A stretch of 64,000 bases of DNA from Tubulanus polymorphus (taxonomy: Eukaryota; Nemertea; Palaeonemertea; Tubulaniformes; Tubulanidae), in the NCBI RefSeq assembly GCF_964204645.1, contig NC_134035.1:6884501-6948500 (forward strand), in the 5' to 3' direction. Below are positions 35,141 through 46,314 of the stretch, one piece after another (position 1 is the first letter of the stretch; the number at the start of each line of letters is the position of its first letter). The notes beneath the pieces are model-generated. The model made no database searches, was not told the DNA's origin, and saw only the letters and a list, made by a program, of their open reading frames with translations. The translations under genes were made by a program, and so were the position numbers.

Positions 35141-36088
35141 AATTACGTAGATATACAAATTAACTGACGGCAATTATATGAGGTTGAATGTATTGTGAAT
35201 TCCTTTGAAAACTGCATATGGGAACAGGCCCTGGACAGTACCAGCGCAACCATAATAAACTATTAACTAAGTTGGTCTACCTCTTCTCACATAAAATCTA
35301 TCTTCCAAGAACTAGAAAAACTAACACCATCACCATTTCTGAACAACTGATTTCTCACAACTGTATAGCTAGGCTCAAAGTACTAGGCAATAATCTGAAA
35401 AACTCAAGATCCCTAGACTCTGTGCCACATGATATCAGTAAAAGCGGATAAACCTCGAAAATAATGATGATTAGAAAAGTTTATATTACCGAAGATACTT
35501 ACCTGTGTGACATAACAGGCCCTCCTTACAGCCTCTGGGTTCTCGGTTGGTGTTTGGTTTAGAGCAAGGAATTGATGGGTGGCGCCAAGCTGAACGTGGG
35601 TGTGCTGGTAGACGCAAAAGCAGGTCTGAAAAAAATTGCTTTAGGTATATTTAATCCTTGGTAGGTTTGGCATTATGTAATAGCAGGTACGTATCTTTAG
35701 TATTAATACAAATTTTACTAATAATTTAAATTAGAACCAAAATTTCCATTTTAATCATAAAATAATGAAAACATTTATACCAAAATGATAATTCAATGGC
35801 ATACCATAAACTGAGAATAGGAAATAGACCCTTGATTTCGGTGATTGCAACTGGACCAAAACGAATCAGAACATCCTGTCCTACTTCACACTGTATTTGT
35901 ATGAAAGTTACCAAACTACAGAAAACACAGGATTTTCAAAGTGTGCAACCTAGTGTTAATACCATATATAAAGTGATGATTTTCATATGGCTGATTGTAT
36001 TACCATGATTCTCAACTTGATCATAGTTTCTAGGACACCCGAGTATGATCGATTTTACTGGTATGGTACATAGAATATACATTTTCAG
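35141..36088 (+). other. GH35 intron sequence
   Basis: ORFs at 35218-35451 and 35796-36008 have no recognisable domain and no splice context. Nothing else seen. Confidence 0.45.
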
Positions 36089-36176
36089 GTCTAATGAAGG
36101 ATGTTCTTATCGATGGAAAAGAAATCTTGAACTGGAAAATATTCCCATTAGAATTCAAGTCTAACTATATTTCGAG
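36089..36176 (+). CDS. GH35 exon g
   Basis: Acceptor TTTTCAG, donor GTGAGA at 36177. GT at the start completes the Gly codon left by exon f. GLMKDVLIDGKEILNWKIFP followed by LEFKSNYIS matches the family pattern GLxGxVxLxGxxLxxWxxxPLxF. Ends in phase 2. Confidence 0.88.
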
Positions 36177-36789
36177 GTGAGAAATGAATTGTTAATGCCT
36201 TCCCCAAGTACTTGAATAAAACCTATAACAATAATTCTCTATTTTCAGCATTGGTTGACGTCTATGACGTCATGCCAATGCTAGTGTCAAAGTGAATCGA
36301 AATTAGTAGTACGAAAAACTGTGCCAACTCATCTCATTTTCATAGTAACTTCAAATTATCACCTCATTCACGCATAACATTAGAAACAGCTGAAAATGAC
36401 TCAAAATAATGTTTCAATTATTCCCCACAACATAGCGTCGCCAGATGACTGATTTAATGGTCCAAAAAGTTATTCTATCGCATTTTTCTCGTAAGTTATC
36501 TGGTAGATGATAGCGGGTTAAACAATCGCGAAGTGATATGTTTGCAAGAAGTATAAATACACATTCATAATGGTCAAAATTTGACCACTTCTTTCTCTGG
36601 ACATGATGTTTTATACAAACTTCACAATTTCCTAAAAACCCATTGCCTGAAAGGAGATCCATATAATGGCAAAACGAAATGTAGTTTCAAAATTACCAAC
36701 CAAATGTAATAACTCACTTGTGTACATGTTAATGGGAATTTTATTTTAAAATATTTACAGATTTACTTCGTCGATTTATGCTGTTTCAG

Positions 36790-36877
36790 GTTTGGTCCAA
36801 TCTTCTTTCTAATTTCGACCACGGTAACCCCCGATGTATACTTCAAAACATTGATTTGGAATGAGACAAATCTATAA
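36790..36877 (+). pseudogene. possible GH35 exon h, ending early at a stop
   Basis: Acceptor TTTCAG to 36789 and phase fit with exon g (AG + G gives Arg). The translation FGPIFFLISTTVTPDVYFKT and then LIWNE resembles the PxFYxGxFxIxxxxPDTFLxLxGWxKG part of GLB1 proteins, but instead of continuing with NGFNLGRYW it hits TAA at 36875-36877. Either this is a decayed last exon or the true downstream exons are unrecognised. Confidence 0.5.
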
Positions 36878-38316
36878 AACATTTTAATATTGCACACAAT
36901 TCCAATCAATAAACCAATAAATCAATATCCCTAATATCAATCATCTGGTCACACCTACCATGACAGGACTCTTGACCTCTTTTTCAGTAATTTGTTCCGG
37001 CGGAAAGCTTACATTTCATTTTTCATATACATAAATCACTACTCAAGGAAATGTATGTACTCACTCCCTAAATTAATAATGGAAAATTCCATTTTCATTT
37101 GTAAGTGATTAATTCATATGTAGAAAGAATTGGCAAATACTGTTCAATACCGGCTGATCATTCAGTTCAATGTTATGGAATCATTAGTATAGTATGCAAA
37201 CAAGCGTCTTTTTCATGACTGGACAGATTGTGATTTAAAAAAAGTTCATGGTGTAATCTAGGCCTACTTAAAAAAGCTGGCATGGACATGTTGTTCTTTG
37301 CCATGCATCAAATAAAGTTTGGATGAATTTGATTTATTGATTCAGCTAGGCACTTGCACAAGTCGCAACAATCGAGCGACTTGCGGTAATAAAAATCATT
37401 CCCAACAATATCGCTGATTTTTTTACAGTCTCTGGAGACTTACAATTCCAAATCACACTGAAATCGAGTTTTTAACGTAAACCACGAGATTTTGTATGCG
37501 CATGCGCGTAATTATAACTTTGCACACGGTTCTTGAATTTTTTGGATATGACGAAAATTGACAAATCGGCAACAATTTCGGTAAAAAGGTGAGTCAAGTC
37601 TTTATTTCATATAAAAGGAGTGCCAAGACGCTTTTGAGAATAGTCCAGACGCAAAATTTGATTTGTTTTTAGTTAAAAAACATCGTTTTGGGGTGCATCT
37701 TTGAACTCAATCAGGTTTTATGGAGGCCGCCATCATGGATGTCTCAAGAGAGGAAGCCAATATGGCGGCTCTTCACGTAAATTTCGTCAATTTTGACGAT
37801 CAAATTTCTCGATAAGAAAAATGATTTAAGCATTCATTCTTATTCTTTATTGGTATATGACTAAGGGGTAGTTATCTATTGGCCTAATTGATGTCTCATT
37901 TGTGTATTTTCATGTTAGTAAACATTTTTTCGCTTGAAATATTGTTTACTAACCGGCTGCTCACGCATAATTAGTTCACGTGATCACAAAGCGATGCCCT
38001 GATTGGTTCTCTACAAAAACATAAGCACGTGGCTAAACACATGTCAATGTTTACATGCTTTCTTCTGTCTAAATAGTAGGGATTTGAACTTATATTTAAC
38101 ATTGTGTTAATTTTGTTGTGACACAAGCATGTCCACTGTCATTTTAATATCTCATTCTTTGGCCTCTTTTGACTACATGAGACATTTTTACAAGTATCTC
38201 CCCATTGAATCATGAATCTGAATATTGGAAAAAATACAAAGAATGAGGAATGTCATTTTTATTTGAATTTTCTTATTTATATCATCTGCTTATACAATTT
38301 TGTTTTTCTTTATAGA
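36878..38316. other. intergenic / 5' region of the coiled-coil gene
   Basis: No confident feature. The sequence before 38317 ends in a pyrimidine-rich CTTTATAG that could be a splice acceptor. 'gccgccatcatgg' and 'caatatggcggc' words at 37725-37770 form a small inverted pair. Confidence 0.4.
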
Positions 38317-38326
38317 ATTCATTATC

Positions 38327-39399
38327 ATGGCACAGCGACTACGTGATCTGATAGAGTCGTATAAGAATGAATATGATCCTGGTACTGGTCGACTCAGCCA
38401 CACGTCTGTTCGTCTTGGACTAGTGTTCTATCTTCATAGCCTGAATAAGACAGCAACGCAATTCAAATCAACTGGTGAAAAAGTTAGGAATTTGTCACAG
38501 GATTTCAGCCATTGTAATTTTGATGCTCTGTGTAAACTTATACGGCGAAATGTTCTGGACCTTGAAAGTTTAGAGAAACAAATCGACAGAAATTGGAACT
38601 CTATTTCAAAGTTTCTGGATGAAGACTGTCCGTGTCCATTCCAGTCTTTGGATTTAAGTGCAACCAGATCTGAAACATCTCAACGGTCATCATTGAAAGA
38701 AAATCTCTCTGGGTCTCAGTTATCAGAAGGCCTAGCCGCAGATTTTTTCCAATCATCAGGACTTATTTCCACGCCATTGTCTACGTCGACACCATCTAAG
38801 CGATTGTTAAACCATGATGTGTACTCACCATCACCGAAAAAGTTAAGAGCTGATTGTTCGAGTTGTTGTCATTGTTGTCATCGCCGAGGAGCTGTTAAAA
38901 AGATATGTAAATCAAACCGAAATTACCGGAGAACATTATCAGAATTAAAGTCGATTACATCATTTACTGCCACCAAAGCTCAATTAGTTCAAGCTGTGAA
39001 TCGTAAGACTGAAATAGAGAAGAAATTGAGATCGAAAATTCGTGTATTAGATTCAAAGATGCGCATACAGGAAATGACGATTAAATCTTTGCGAAATAAA
39101 CTGGAAGGTGAAAGTCTTTATGCGGAGATAAAGAAATTAAAAAATCGAATTGCTAAAAACAAGTGTGAAGCAAAAAAACATATTTCTGAGTTAGAAAAAA
39201 ATATAGTCGAAATAGAGCGGCATAATGCAGCGCTAAAGACACAGCTTGCTTCATTGCAAACAGAGTTTTGTGACTTAACCATGCAATTTGAAGATGCCAA
39301 AATGGATAGGAGTGCCAATAATTATTCAATTAATGTGAAAAAGGACAAAAAAACTTATAGTGTATCATATCGCAAAGCGGGATATCATTGTTTGCCACG
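38327..39399 (+). pseudogene. coiled-coil N-terminal part of a transposase-like protein
   Basis: Start chosen at ATG 38327 (MAQRLRDLIESY), just after a possible acceptor at 38316. About 357 codons are open. Residues 1-110 are helical without a known domain; a Ser-rich stretch follows; a Cys/His cluster CSSCCHCCHRRGA lies near residue 190; residues about 205-330 form a long heptad-rich coiled coil with many Lys/Glu (for example KKLKNRIAKNKCEAKKHISE). The frame then reads into inserted DNA and stops at 39524-39526. The natural continuation (VSVEATSRLL) is found at about 39996 after the insert. I recognise no named family; the whole looks like a large-transposon gene. Confidence 0.6.
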
Positions 39400-39995
39400 C
39401 CATTTGGCACGGTCAAAAAGAGCGAACCAGGCCCGGACCAAATTTTGGACCGGTCTAAATATGCGTGTGTGGACAGAAACTGGTACCAGGTCCGGTCTAA
39501 ATCGTAATTCTGAATCTCTGCGGTAGATGTCGTTACCGCTGCGGCAGAGTGTGAGTCCAATTTATTAAGTTTTAAATGCTTTTATTACCGTTTATGTAAT
39601 TATTTTTAAGTACTCTTTTTCCTCCCTTTTCAATGGAAATGTTTGGAGCGTAATTCGTATTCGTATATCGCGATCATCATCCGTTTTACTACCTTGCTTT
39701 GAACCGTGTTTAAATGACACTTAGAGTTTCAGCGTGATAGAATAAAATCAAATTCGCAAAAATGTATAAACGTGACATAGGATCGAATTGGTCAAATGAA
39801 GAATGTCTTGCTCTACTTGGAATCTGGAAGCAAGACTTCATCCAGGCGCAATTAATTATTTAGCAGATGGCGACATCTTGTGGGCCCGATGACAAGCGAT
39901 TTTATCACCGCGTGTCAAAACGCCGTGTGAACGCCCACCAAAATTTGACCAGGTACGGACCCATTTAGGCCGGTCTAACTAGTTGTCGTGTGAAG
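39400..39995. mobile_element. insertion carrying a Myb/SANT-like mini-ORF (Harbinger-type candidate)
   Basis: This stretch interrupts the reading frame of the coiled-coil gene between CL (about 39393-39398) and VSVEA (39996). It contains related words near both ends ('ggaccggtctaaat' about 39448 and 'ggccggtctaact' about 39969). A short ORF at 39762-39863 encodes WSNEECLALLGIWKQDFIQ, a good match to the Myb/SANT-like DNA-binding domain that accompanies PIF/Harbinger transposases. Exact borders and target duplication are not resolved. Confidence 0.55.
39762..39863 (+). pseudogene. Myb/SANT-like DNA-binding domain remnant (33 aa)
   Basis: ATG to TAG, 33 residues. Pattern W-x-x-E-E-x(4)-L-x-x-I-W. 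In full-length proteins the domain runs about 80 residues, so this is a truncated remnant. It is the only coding trace in the insertion. Confidence 0.5.
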
Positions 39996-41874
39996 GCGGC
40001 TCAAGTTTCAGTTGAGGCAACTAGTCGGCTATTGCAACCAATCGTCAAGGAACTCACTGGCCTTGAATTGAACGACAAGGCACATCCAACAACTGTTGCT
40101 CAATTTGCATATGAATTGGGCATCATATCTGAACTACAAGTTGGTGAAATTTTAAAAGATAATGACAACATAACTTTGGCATGGGATGCCACATCTCTGA
40201 AAGGTGACCGTATTAATGAAGTTCATATTTGTGTTTCACGCGAAGATGATGGACAGGTTGGATATGTTTTACAGATTGCTTCATTAACAGGTGGCACTCA
40301 AATGGATTATGTCAGTCATATCAGTCTCTTCAGGAAGTTGCGGAGACATATGCATTATTTCACGACTGTGAATTTGTTGATGTTTATGACTCATTCAAAA
40401 GTCATATTAAAAACTCAATATCCGATAGGGTTAATGTGAACCACTGTGTTGTGACTCAGCTCGAAGAAAAATTAGAGATGAAATTGCTAGAACTGAATTG
40501 TAATCTTCATCCCTTGGATGGCTTATCGCATAAAACTATCACAGTTCTCAAGAATGTTGACACAAGTTATAACGTCATTGGAAAACTATTCGGTAGTAGT
40601 TGCAAGGTTGTGAATGTTATTATTGCATTAAACAAAATGAGGTTTAAAGACGGTAAAGGAGACCCGGCTGATTTCAAACTTTTTATGAAACGTGAAAATA
40701 TTGCGTTTGGTATGATCGTCCGCTACGTGGGTAACCGGTTCCACGTCTTATTCCACTTATGTGGAGTCTACTTTTACTTGCACAAAAAATTACTTCATTA
40801 CCTGAAGTATGCCTGTAACAACAATACAACATTGAAAACTACACTGATTGAGGATTTAATGAACGATCACATAATTATTCATCTACAGGTGCTGGGACTG
40901 TTAGGAAAGGTCGTAACTGGGCCGTGGATGCGAAAATTGTATGCTAATCGAAACAAACTCAGTAACCTGGAGATGGTGCCGTATCTGAAACGCTGCGTCG
41001 AAAATTTGAAATCATTAAATGAGCAACCTTTAGATTTGTTATCAGCCGAAAGTGATATCTTTGGTGAGGAATTACCAGTAGATGAAATTTTCCAATGTCT
41101 TCAGGTCATCCCGCCTCAGGCTGATGAATTCTTTGATGTTTGTAAGTCGCTTACATCCGGATATATATATGTTTTGGAGAATCAGTTGCGCAGATACTTA
41201 GTTGGGGATTTATCATCTCCTACTGCAAGTATGTTATTGCAGACAAGCTCTGCACCAGTGCATGATATGTTCCCAGAAAGAATTATGGGGACTGTAGACT
41301 CACTCTGCCGCCATGCGCCCAATGCTCAGAGTGGGTTTGTCGATGGGATTGTAAAAAGTAAACAGAACAATACTCTTCAGTGGCTTAACACTAAACCGGC
41401 AAATATCCAGGAGCAAATAGTCGGATTTGCCATCACTCGTGGACGTAATAAAATCTCCGGAAACATCAATCGGATAAAATTACTATCGAAAAAGAAAAGC
41501 GAATTAAGGCAAAGCAACAGAAAAAAGACACACGTGAACGTAACCGTGTTACGAGACAATTCGAGGCAGTCCTAGTTTCTAAGGAACTTGTCGATGGTAC
41601 TGATGAACAAATTCGTTCATTTATCAATGATCCATCTATACTGAAAGATAAATATATCGATCATTCATGGACTGAGGATGATTACCATGAGTGTGTCTAT
41701 CATGGGAAAATCTTAAATGTGAAATCGCGTAAAAAAAACAAAATTGATGTACCCGAATACACTATTGCCTATTGGTCAGATAATGAAGAGGAGGAGGCAT
41801 CCGTTGACTACAAACTCTTGGTTTCGGAGATCCTTACGGACTTGTATTTTGGTGACTTGGTGTTAATTCAGTAA
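39996..41874 (+). pseudogene. transposase-like protein, C-terminal part, two frameshifts
   Basis: Three frames in series: 39996 to about 40325, about 40326 to 41485, and about 41480 to TAA at 41872-41874. The first has LAWDATSLKGDRINEVHI, which looks like the first beta strand and Asp of an RNase H-like DDE fold. The second begins with a possible second Asp in SDRVNVNHCVV and continues NCNLHPLDGL, then a long helical part and a conserved-looking MGTVDSLCRHAPNAQSGFVD. The last is acidic (YWSDNEEEEASVDYKLL). The family is not named with certainty; a cut-and-paste transposase or domesticated relative is most likely. No terminal inverted repeats were found around it. Confidence 0.55.
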
Positions 41875-42805
41875 GGTATAACATATGTTTATCTGTTTAA
41901 AATGCCTTAAAATAAATTCTCCTTCAAAAAACATGAAGTTTGATACCTCACATGGCTGTGTTTGGTTAACTGGAGTTGAATCGGAAATCCAATATGGCCG
42001 ACTTAATGATATCCAATATGGCCGCCTAAAAAAAATTGAAACTGTTTCTTTTACGATTTTACCCCAATATCTGTAGTTAGCAATAACACAATGATATTTC
42101 CTTAACCATCAGTAAGCAATAACATGCTTTAACCATTCTAGAAATTAGAATAATATACTGTGCTGTTCTGATACCAGTGCGATTTGTCAAAGCTCAAGGT
42201 CACTATGACCTTCATAAAGGTCGCACGATTCTGAAAACTTTGATTTATCATATAAGGACATATTATCCATCCATGGTGAAAATTTCAGGCTGATACCATG
42301 ACTAAGAGAGAAAATATGGCTGTTTTAACAAGGAAAACATCTAAAAAAATCTCTGTTTTTCGAACTATTGTCTTAGTTAATTCAAATACATAAATCGGCT
42401 AATCTTTCAACACTTAAATATAAATATCTCCACTTCTAGATAAGATAGAAAGGTAATTTAAAAAGCATGTGATTTTTTTTCTTAGTTCAATCCATCTATC
42501 ATGTTTTAAAAGATCTAGCAATGATTTAAAATTTTTGTTCAAGTGCCTAATGCAGCACACGCCACTGATTTTACCGATTACAGTAAATTCAATCATCATC
42601 GTCGACTATAAATATTTGATGAAACACAATAATACTTTCCTTGGAGCGTGAATTCAAACCCCGGACTGTTCGAACTAAGAAATTATCCATGAAAATTGAC
42701 CAAAAACAGCAAAAACATCCTCGAAATAATTGCAAATGGCGCCGTGCATGCCTGCATGCTCATTCCCAGTCCTTTGCTAGCCGTCGTGAATGGTTATTAA
42801 AATGG
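41875..42805. other. no recognised gene
   Basis: 3' flank of the transposase-like gene, moderately AT-rich, with a pair of 'ccaatatggccg' words at 41990-42025. No domain or repeat seen. Confidence 0.4.
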
Positions 42806-43005
42806 TAACGAGGCATATTTTGTTATCACAATCAATTACAAAATCGAAGCTGCTGACATGTTCTATGATTGTGGTGAGTTTCAAGGTCATTGGTTTTTGT
42901 ATATGGTCACCAGGGGGCGTTGAATATTGAAATTGTTAGATTGTTGAGCATTTGGAACCACTTCCCAAGTGGGCATGGTGTCCCTGGACCCCTAGTTTAA
43001 ACTCA
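42806..43005 (+). repeat. 3' end fragment of HINE-like family A
   Basis: Runs from 'taacgaggcatattttgtta' through 'gtttcaaggtcattggtttt' to 'cttcccaagtgggcatggtg' and 'tccctggacccctagttt', identical in layout to the last 200 bases of the copies ending at 2330 and 33791. It directly precedes the Polinton-type polymerase block. Confidence 0.7.
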
Positions 43006-43129
43006 ACAGCAGTAATTAGGAAATGTGGGTTTCAGGCCAGAGTACGAGACACACTACTCATCACCACAAGTAATTTTTTTTCCTCACTAACCACCACAAG
43101 TAATTTTTTCCCATAATAAATGGGAGATA

Positions 43130-43417
43130 GTGAGTACCAGACAGAAAACAATGATGTTAATAAAAATCAATATTATTGACCATATTGTAAAAAATACGTC
43201 GAATAAATCAAATAAATCTCATCATGAAAAATCTGCAAATCATAAAAAAAATGTTATAGATTTTGAAACTCCAGAAAATTCCAATGAAAGAAAAGAACGA
43301 TTAAATATGAAAATAGATGAAATGAATTGTGAAGTTTGTAATGAATTTATAGTAAAAAGGAATTTTAACATCTCGAATGACAAAAACACCAACAAAATTT
43401 TAATAAAAATATTTTAG
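43130..43417 (+). pseudogene. AT-rich ORF upstream of the PolB block, possible N-terminus
   Basis: 95 codons, very Lys/Asn/Ile-rich, with a single CxxC (NCEVCNEF) near residue 66. Composition and orientation fit the polymerase block that follows, but no specific homology is seen. It could be the N-terminal tail of the polymerase or a separate small viral-type gene. Confidence 0.35.
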
Positions 43418-43609
43418 GAACAGAATATTTTGATGATTAACCTCAACAAGTAAAAAAATCAGCTTCAAAACTAAATCTATTTCAAATAAACCTTATATGG
43501 AAAATGTTAGAAATTATATCGATTTAATAGAAATAGAAGATATAAATTGAAATTTTTGAAACATGACGTAGTAAAATTGGTCCTGCAGCTATTATATTTG
43601 GATTTTTTT

Positions 43610-45125
43610 ATAGGCGCAACAATAGAAGAGATTATGGCAAATATATTGAAATAATGGAAAAAATAATGGACCTTGTAACACATGTTGAATATCCAAAGAT
43701 TAGTATCTCTGGAAAAGTAAGTTTTATTAAGTCAGAAGAAAAAATGGATTATAATATTCAAACATATTCTGAAGAAATAATTTAAAAAACACACAAAAGA
43801 GAAATTAGAAAAAGTATTTAATGAATTTGAATGCATATTGAAGAAAGATATTTTGAGGGTTCTGGCTTATCATTGAATGAAATTATATTTTTTAGATTTA
43901 AATATTTATAATACAAAAAAGAATAAAGCATCAAAAAGTAATAAAATGTTTACAAATGATTCAAACTTTACAACAGAAAAGGATATTAAAGCATCATCTT
44001 ATATTAAATTACCATTTACAACATAAGCAGTAATAAATGTTCAAAATGAAGATAATAAATGTTTTCTATGGTCAATTATAAGTTGCTTACATCCAACAGA
44101 AGAACATGTTTATAGAATAGCAAATTTAAACAAATAGATTTATTCTTTAGAACGGAAAGTGATCACCATCGTAAAATTTATCTATGTAGAAAATTTTTAT
44201 CTAAATTTATGACCGAGAATGCATTATTAAAACATAAAGAATTATGTGATAATAAGATTTTTGTAAATTAAAAATGCCAACAAAAAAAGATCATAAATTG
44301 AAATTTACTAATCATGAATTTAAAAACATAGTGCCATTCGTAATTAGTGGGGATTTTGAATCGTTGAATAAAGAATTAACTGATGAAGATAGAAAAGAAA
44401 TATATAACGAAAAGCAATTTTTATAATCAATGGACAAAGGAAATGAATTAAATGAAGACATAATTCAAGGCCCACCAATTATAAACACAATTAAAAAAGT
44501 TCATCAAAGAGCTGCTGCTTATGGAATTTATATAAAACCAAATTATCCTGAATTATATAAAAGTCAATATATTTCGTTTAGAGGTGAAGATGTAGTAAAT
44601 GAATTTTGTAATAAAATAATTGAATTAGAAAGTGATTTTGCAAAATTATTAAACAAAAATAAGAGAATAGTTATGACAAAAGAAGATGAAATTGATTTTA
44701 ATTATGCAACTCATTGTTGTTATTGTGAAAAACGTTTTTATTCATTTGATAAAAAAGTTAAAGATCATGATCATTTAAATTCAAAATATCGTGGAGCTGC
44801 TCATGAAGATTGTAATTCACGAGCTAAAAAAGTAAATTTCGTACCCACTTATTTATAAAACAATTATCAGGAAAATTAGGTGCAAATAATCAAGAAATAG
44901 AAGAATATAATGCTAAAAATGATTTAAATGTAAGAAAATATGATTTTAAACTATTAGCTAAGACATCTGAAAATTACATTTCATTTCAATTTGGTTGTTT
45001 GAAATTTTTAGCAAGTTCATTAGATAATTTAGGAAAAAGTTTAGTTGATAATGATTTTGTAATAACTCGACATTATTATCCAAATAAATAGATTATTGAG
45101 ATATAAAGGTGCAATTCCTTATTCA
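43610..45125 (+). pseudogene. Polinton/Maverick-type protein-primed DNA polymerase B, N-terminal and exonuclease part
   Basis: Broken frames show in order: a GSGLSLNE segment (43857-43880); AVINVQNEDNKCFLWSII then CLHPTEEH (44030-44105), the Polinton IxNxDNKCFxWS block; VISGDFESLN (44340-44370), exonuclease motif I with D-x-E; a Cys/His-rich block CCYCEKRF with KVKDHDHLNSKYRGAAHED and CN (44710-44815), typical of DNA_pol_B_2; ISFQFGCLKFL (44975-45010); and LLRYKGAIPYS (45090-45125). The polymerase replicates the element's linear DNA from a protein primer. Many stops make it non-functional. The last codon before the nested insertion (45126-48837) joins in frame with 48845. Confidence 0.85.
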
Positions 45126-46006
45126 TTATTGGTTTACCTTTGTAAGCGATATGAGGTTGGCATTGAGCCAATTCATGTAAGATCGCGGTACGTTTTTTTA
45201 TGTGAGCATTTGTTTCATTGGTTCTCGGCTTAAACAACGTATAATCGATGCGATTGAAGACATGGCGAACCTCCGTCGATGTACATGGTCAACTGAGTTA
45301 AAATTCTACGAAAAACTGTTCTTGGTGGGAAAATTCTTAGCTCTCGCGTATAAAATTGCAATGCTCGATTGGCGGGCGTCGTCTCTACGAGCGAATGGGA
45401 TTGGCTGTTTTTGGGATTATCGGGGAATTCCGGCGCTACTAAAATAATTATGGGAAAGCCATAGAATGGTGTACGCTTCATGGGTCTAGGTGCCGTATAC
45501 GTGCGAATTTTAAATGCTCATTGCTGGTGAGGATGTAATTATTTCACACATCCGCCATAGGTATTGTTTCATCTTAATACCCGGTGATTGTTTTGATTGA
45601 CATTGAAGTGTAAGCGAACAATCACTTACATGAGGCCTCCACCTGTGCGCGCAGAGTGCTACACGACACACACACACACACAAGCTCGTACAGTACACTA
45701 CTCAAGGTGATGCTGTAACGCGTGCGCGTTTGACATGAAAATAGGCTGAATAATCGTAGCAGAAGATGAGCGCTGTGTTTTCTGTTTGATAGAATTTGTA
45801 ATAAATGTGTAACTGAAAATATTAAGCAGCGAACTAAAAGTATAGGTCGAGGTCTGAATATTGTAGTGGTAAATTCCAGGATTTATAACGATCTAATAGC
45901 CGATTTCTTCTGTACCGGTATTTTAGCTTCCGCGGTCAACACTGGAAGAGGTTTCCATGACCCAATATTCAGCCACCCTCTGATATGTGACATCATATGA
46001 ATTTTA

Positions 46007-46298
46007 GGCCATCCCAAAATAATGGTCTGTTTGCCGTAACCCGACCGAAAAGTCGTAACCGAGTGAAAACTTTTTTCTGGGATTCATTGAAATAAATTTT
46101 ATTTTAGATAAAAACGGCCGACCGACCCACTGCCTACATATGAGCTACGTATTATATATGTTTGAATTCAAGGGTGCATTGTGTGAAAACTTGCCTAGTC
46201 AATGTTGCCTAATTTAATTTTTCCAGGAAACTGGCAGTTTTCCATCCTGAAAAGTTGAGTCGGTGTTACGGCAAACAGACAATTATTTTGGGATGGCC
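46007..46298. mobile_element. MITE with ~35-bp terminal inverted repeats and TTA target duplication
   Basis: Left end GGCCATCCCAAAATAATGGT then CTGTTTGCCGTAAC; the right end is its near-perfect inverse (one mismatch over the first 34 bases). Both sides show TTA (46004-46006 and 46299-46301), consistent with a PIF/Harbinger-type 3-bp duplication. No coding potential. Confidence 0.82.
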
Positions 46299-46314
46299 TT
46301 ATTTGAATATTTTT

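Larger units (their letters stand above)
4202..36877 (+). other. GH35 beta-galactosidase-like gene (GLB1/GLB1L type), 3' portion, interrupted by many TEs
   Basis: Eight exons in order and in compatible phase: 4202-4336, 6411-6500, 16573-16670, 16747-16896, 18384-18461, 19354-19456, 36089-36176 and, doubtfully, 36790-36877. Together they follow the order of animal GLB1-family proteins: end of the TIM barrel (VNLYMFHGGTNFGFMNG, then TSYDYDA across the first junction), linker (IPKPFAYGKL), first beta domain (QGYGFILYKA), VNG strand, LVENLGRFNY, and NWKIFPLEF. GH35 enzymes remove terminal beta-galactose in lysosomes or outside the cell. The catalytic glutamates lie in N-terminal exons not found here, presumably upstream of the window. 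The last exon closes early on a stop, so the usual NGFNLGRYW-type C-terminus is missing. The gene may be truncated or the end unannotatable; intact splice sites argue against long neutrality. Confidence 0.85.

Noticed and set aside
35218-35451. 77-codon plus-strand ORF as a GH35 exon
   Set aside because: No similarity to the GH35 family and phases of exons f and g join perfectly without it.
39118-39318. Minus-strand ORF opposite the coiled-coil gene
   Set aside because: Antisense shadow of the Lys/Glu-rich heptad region.
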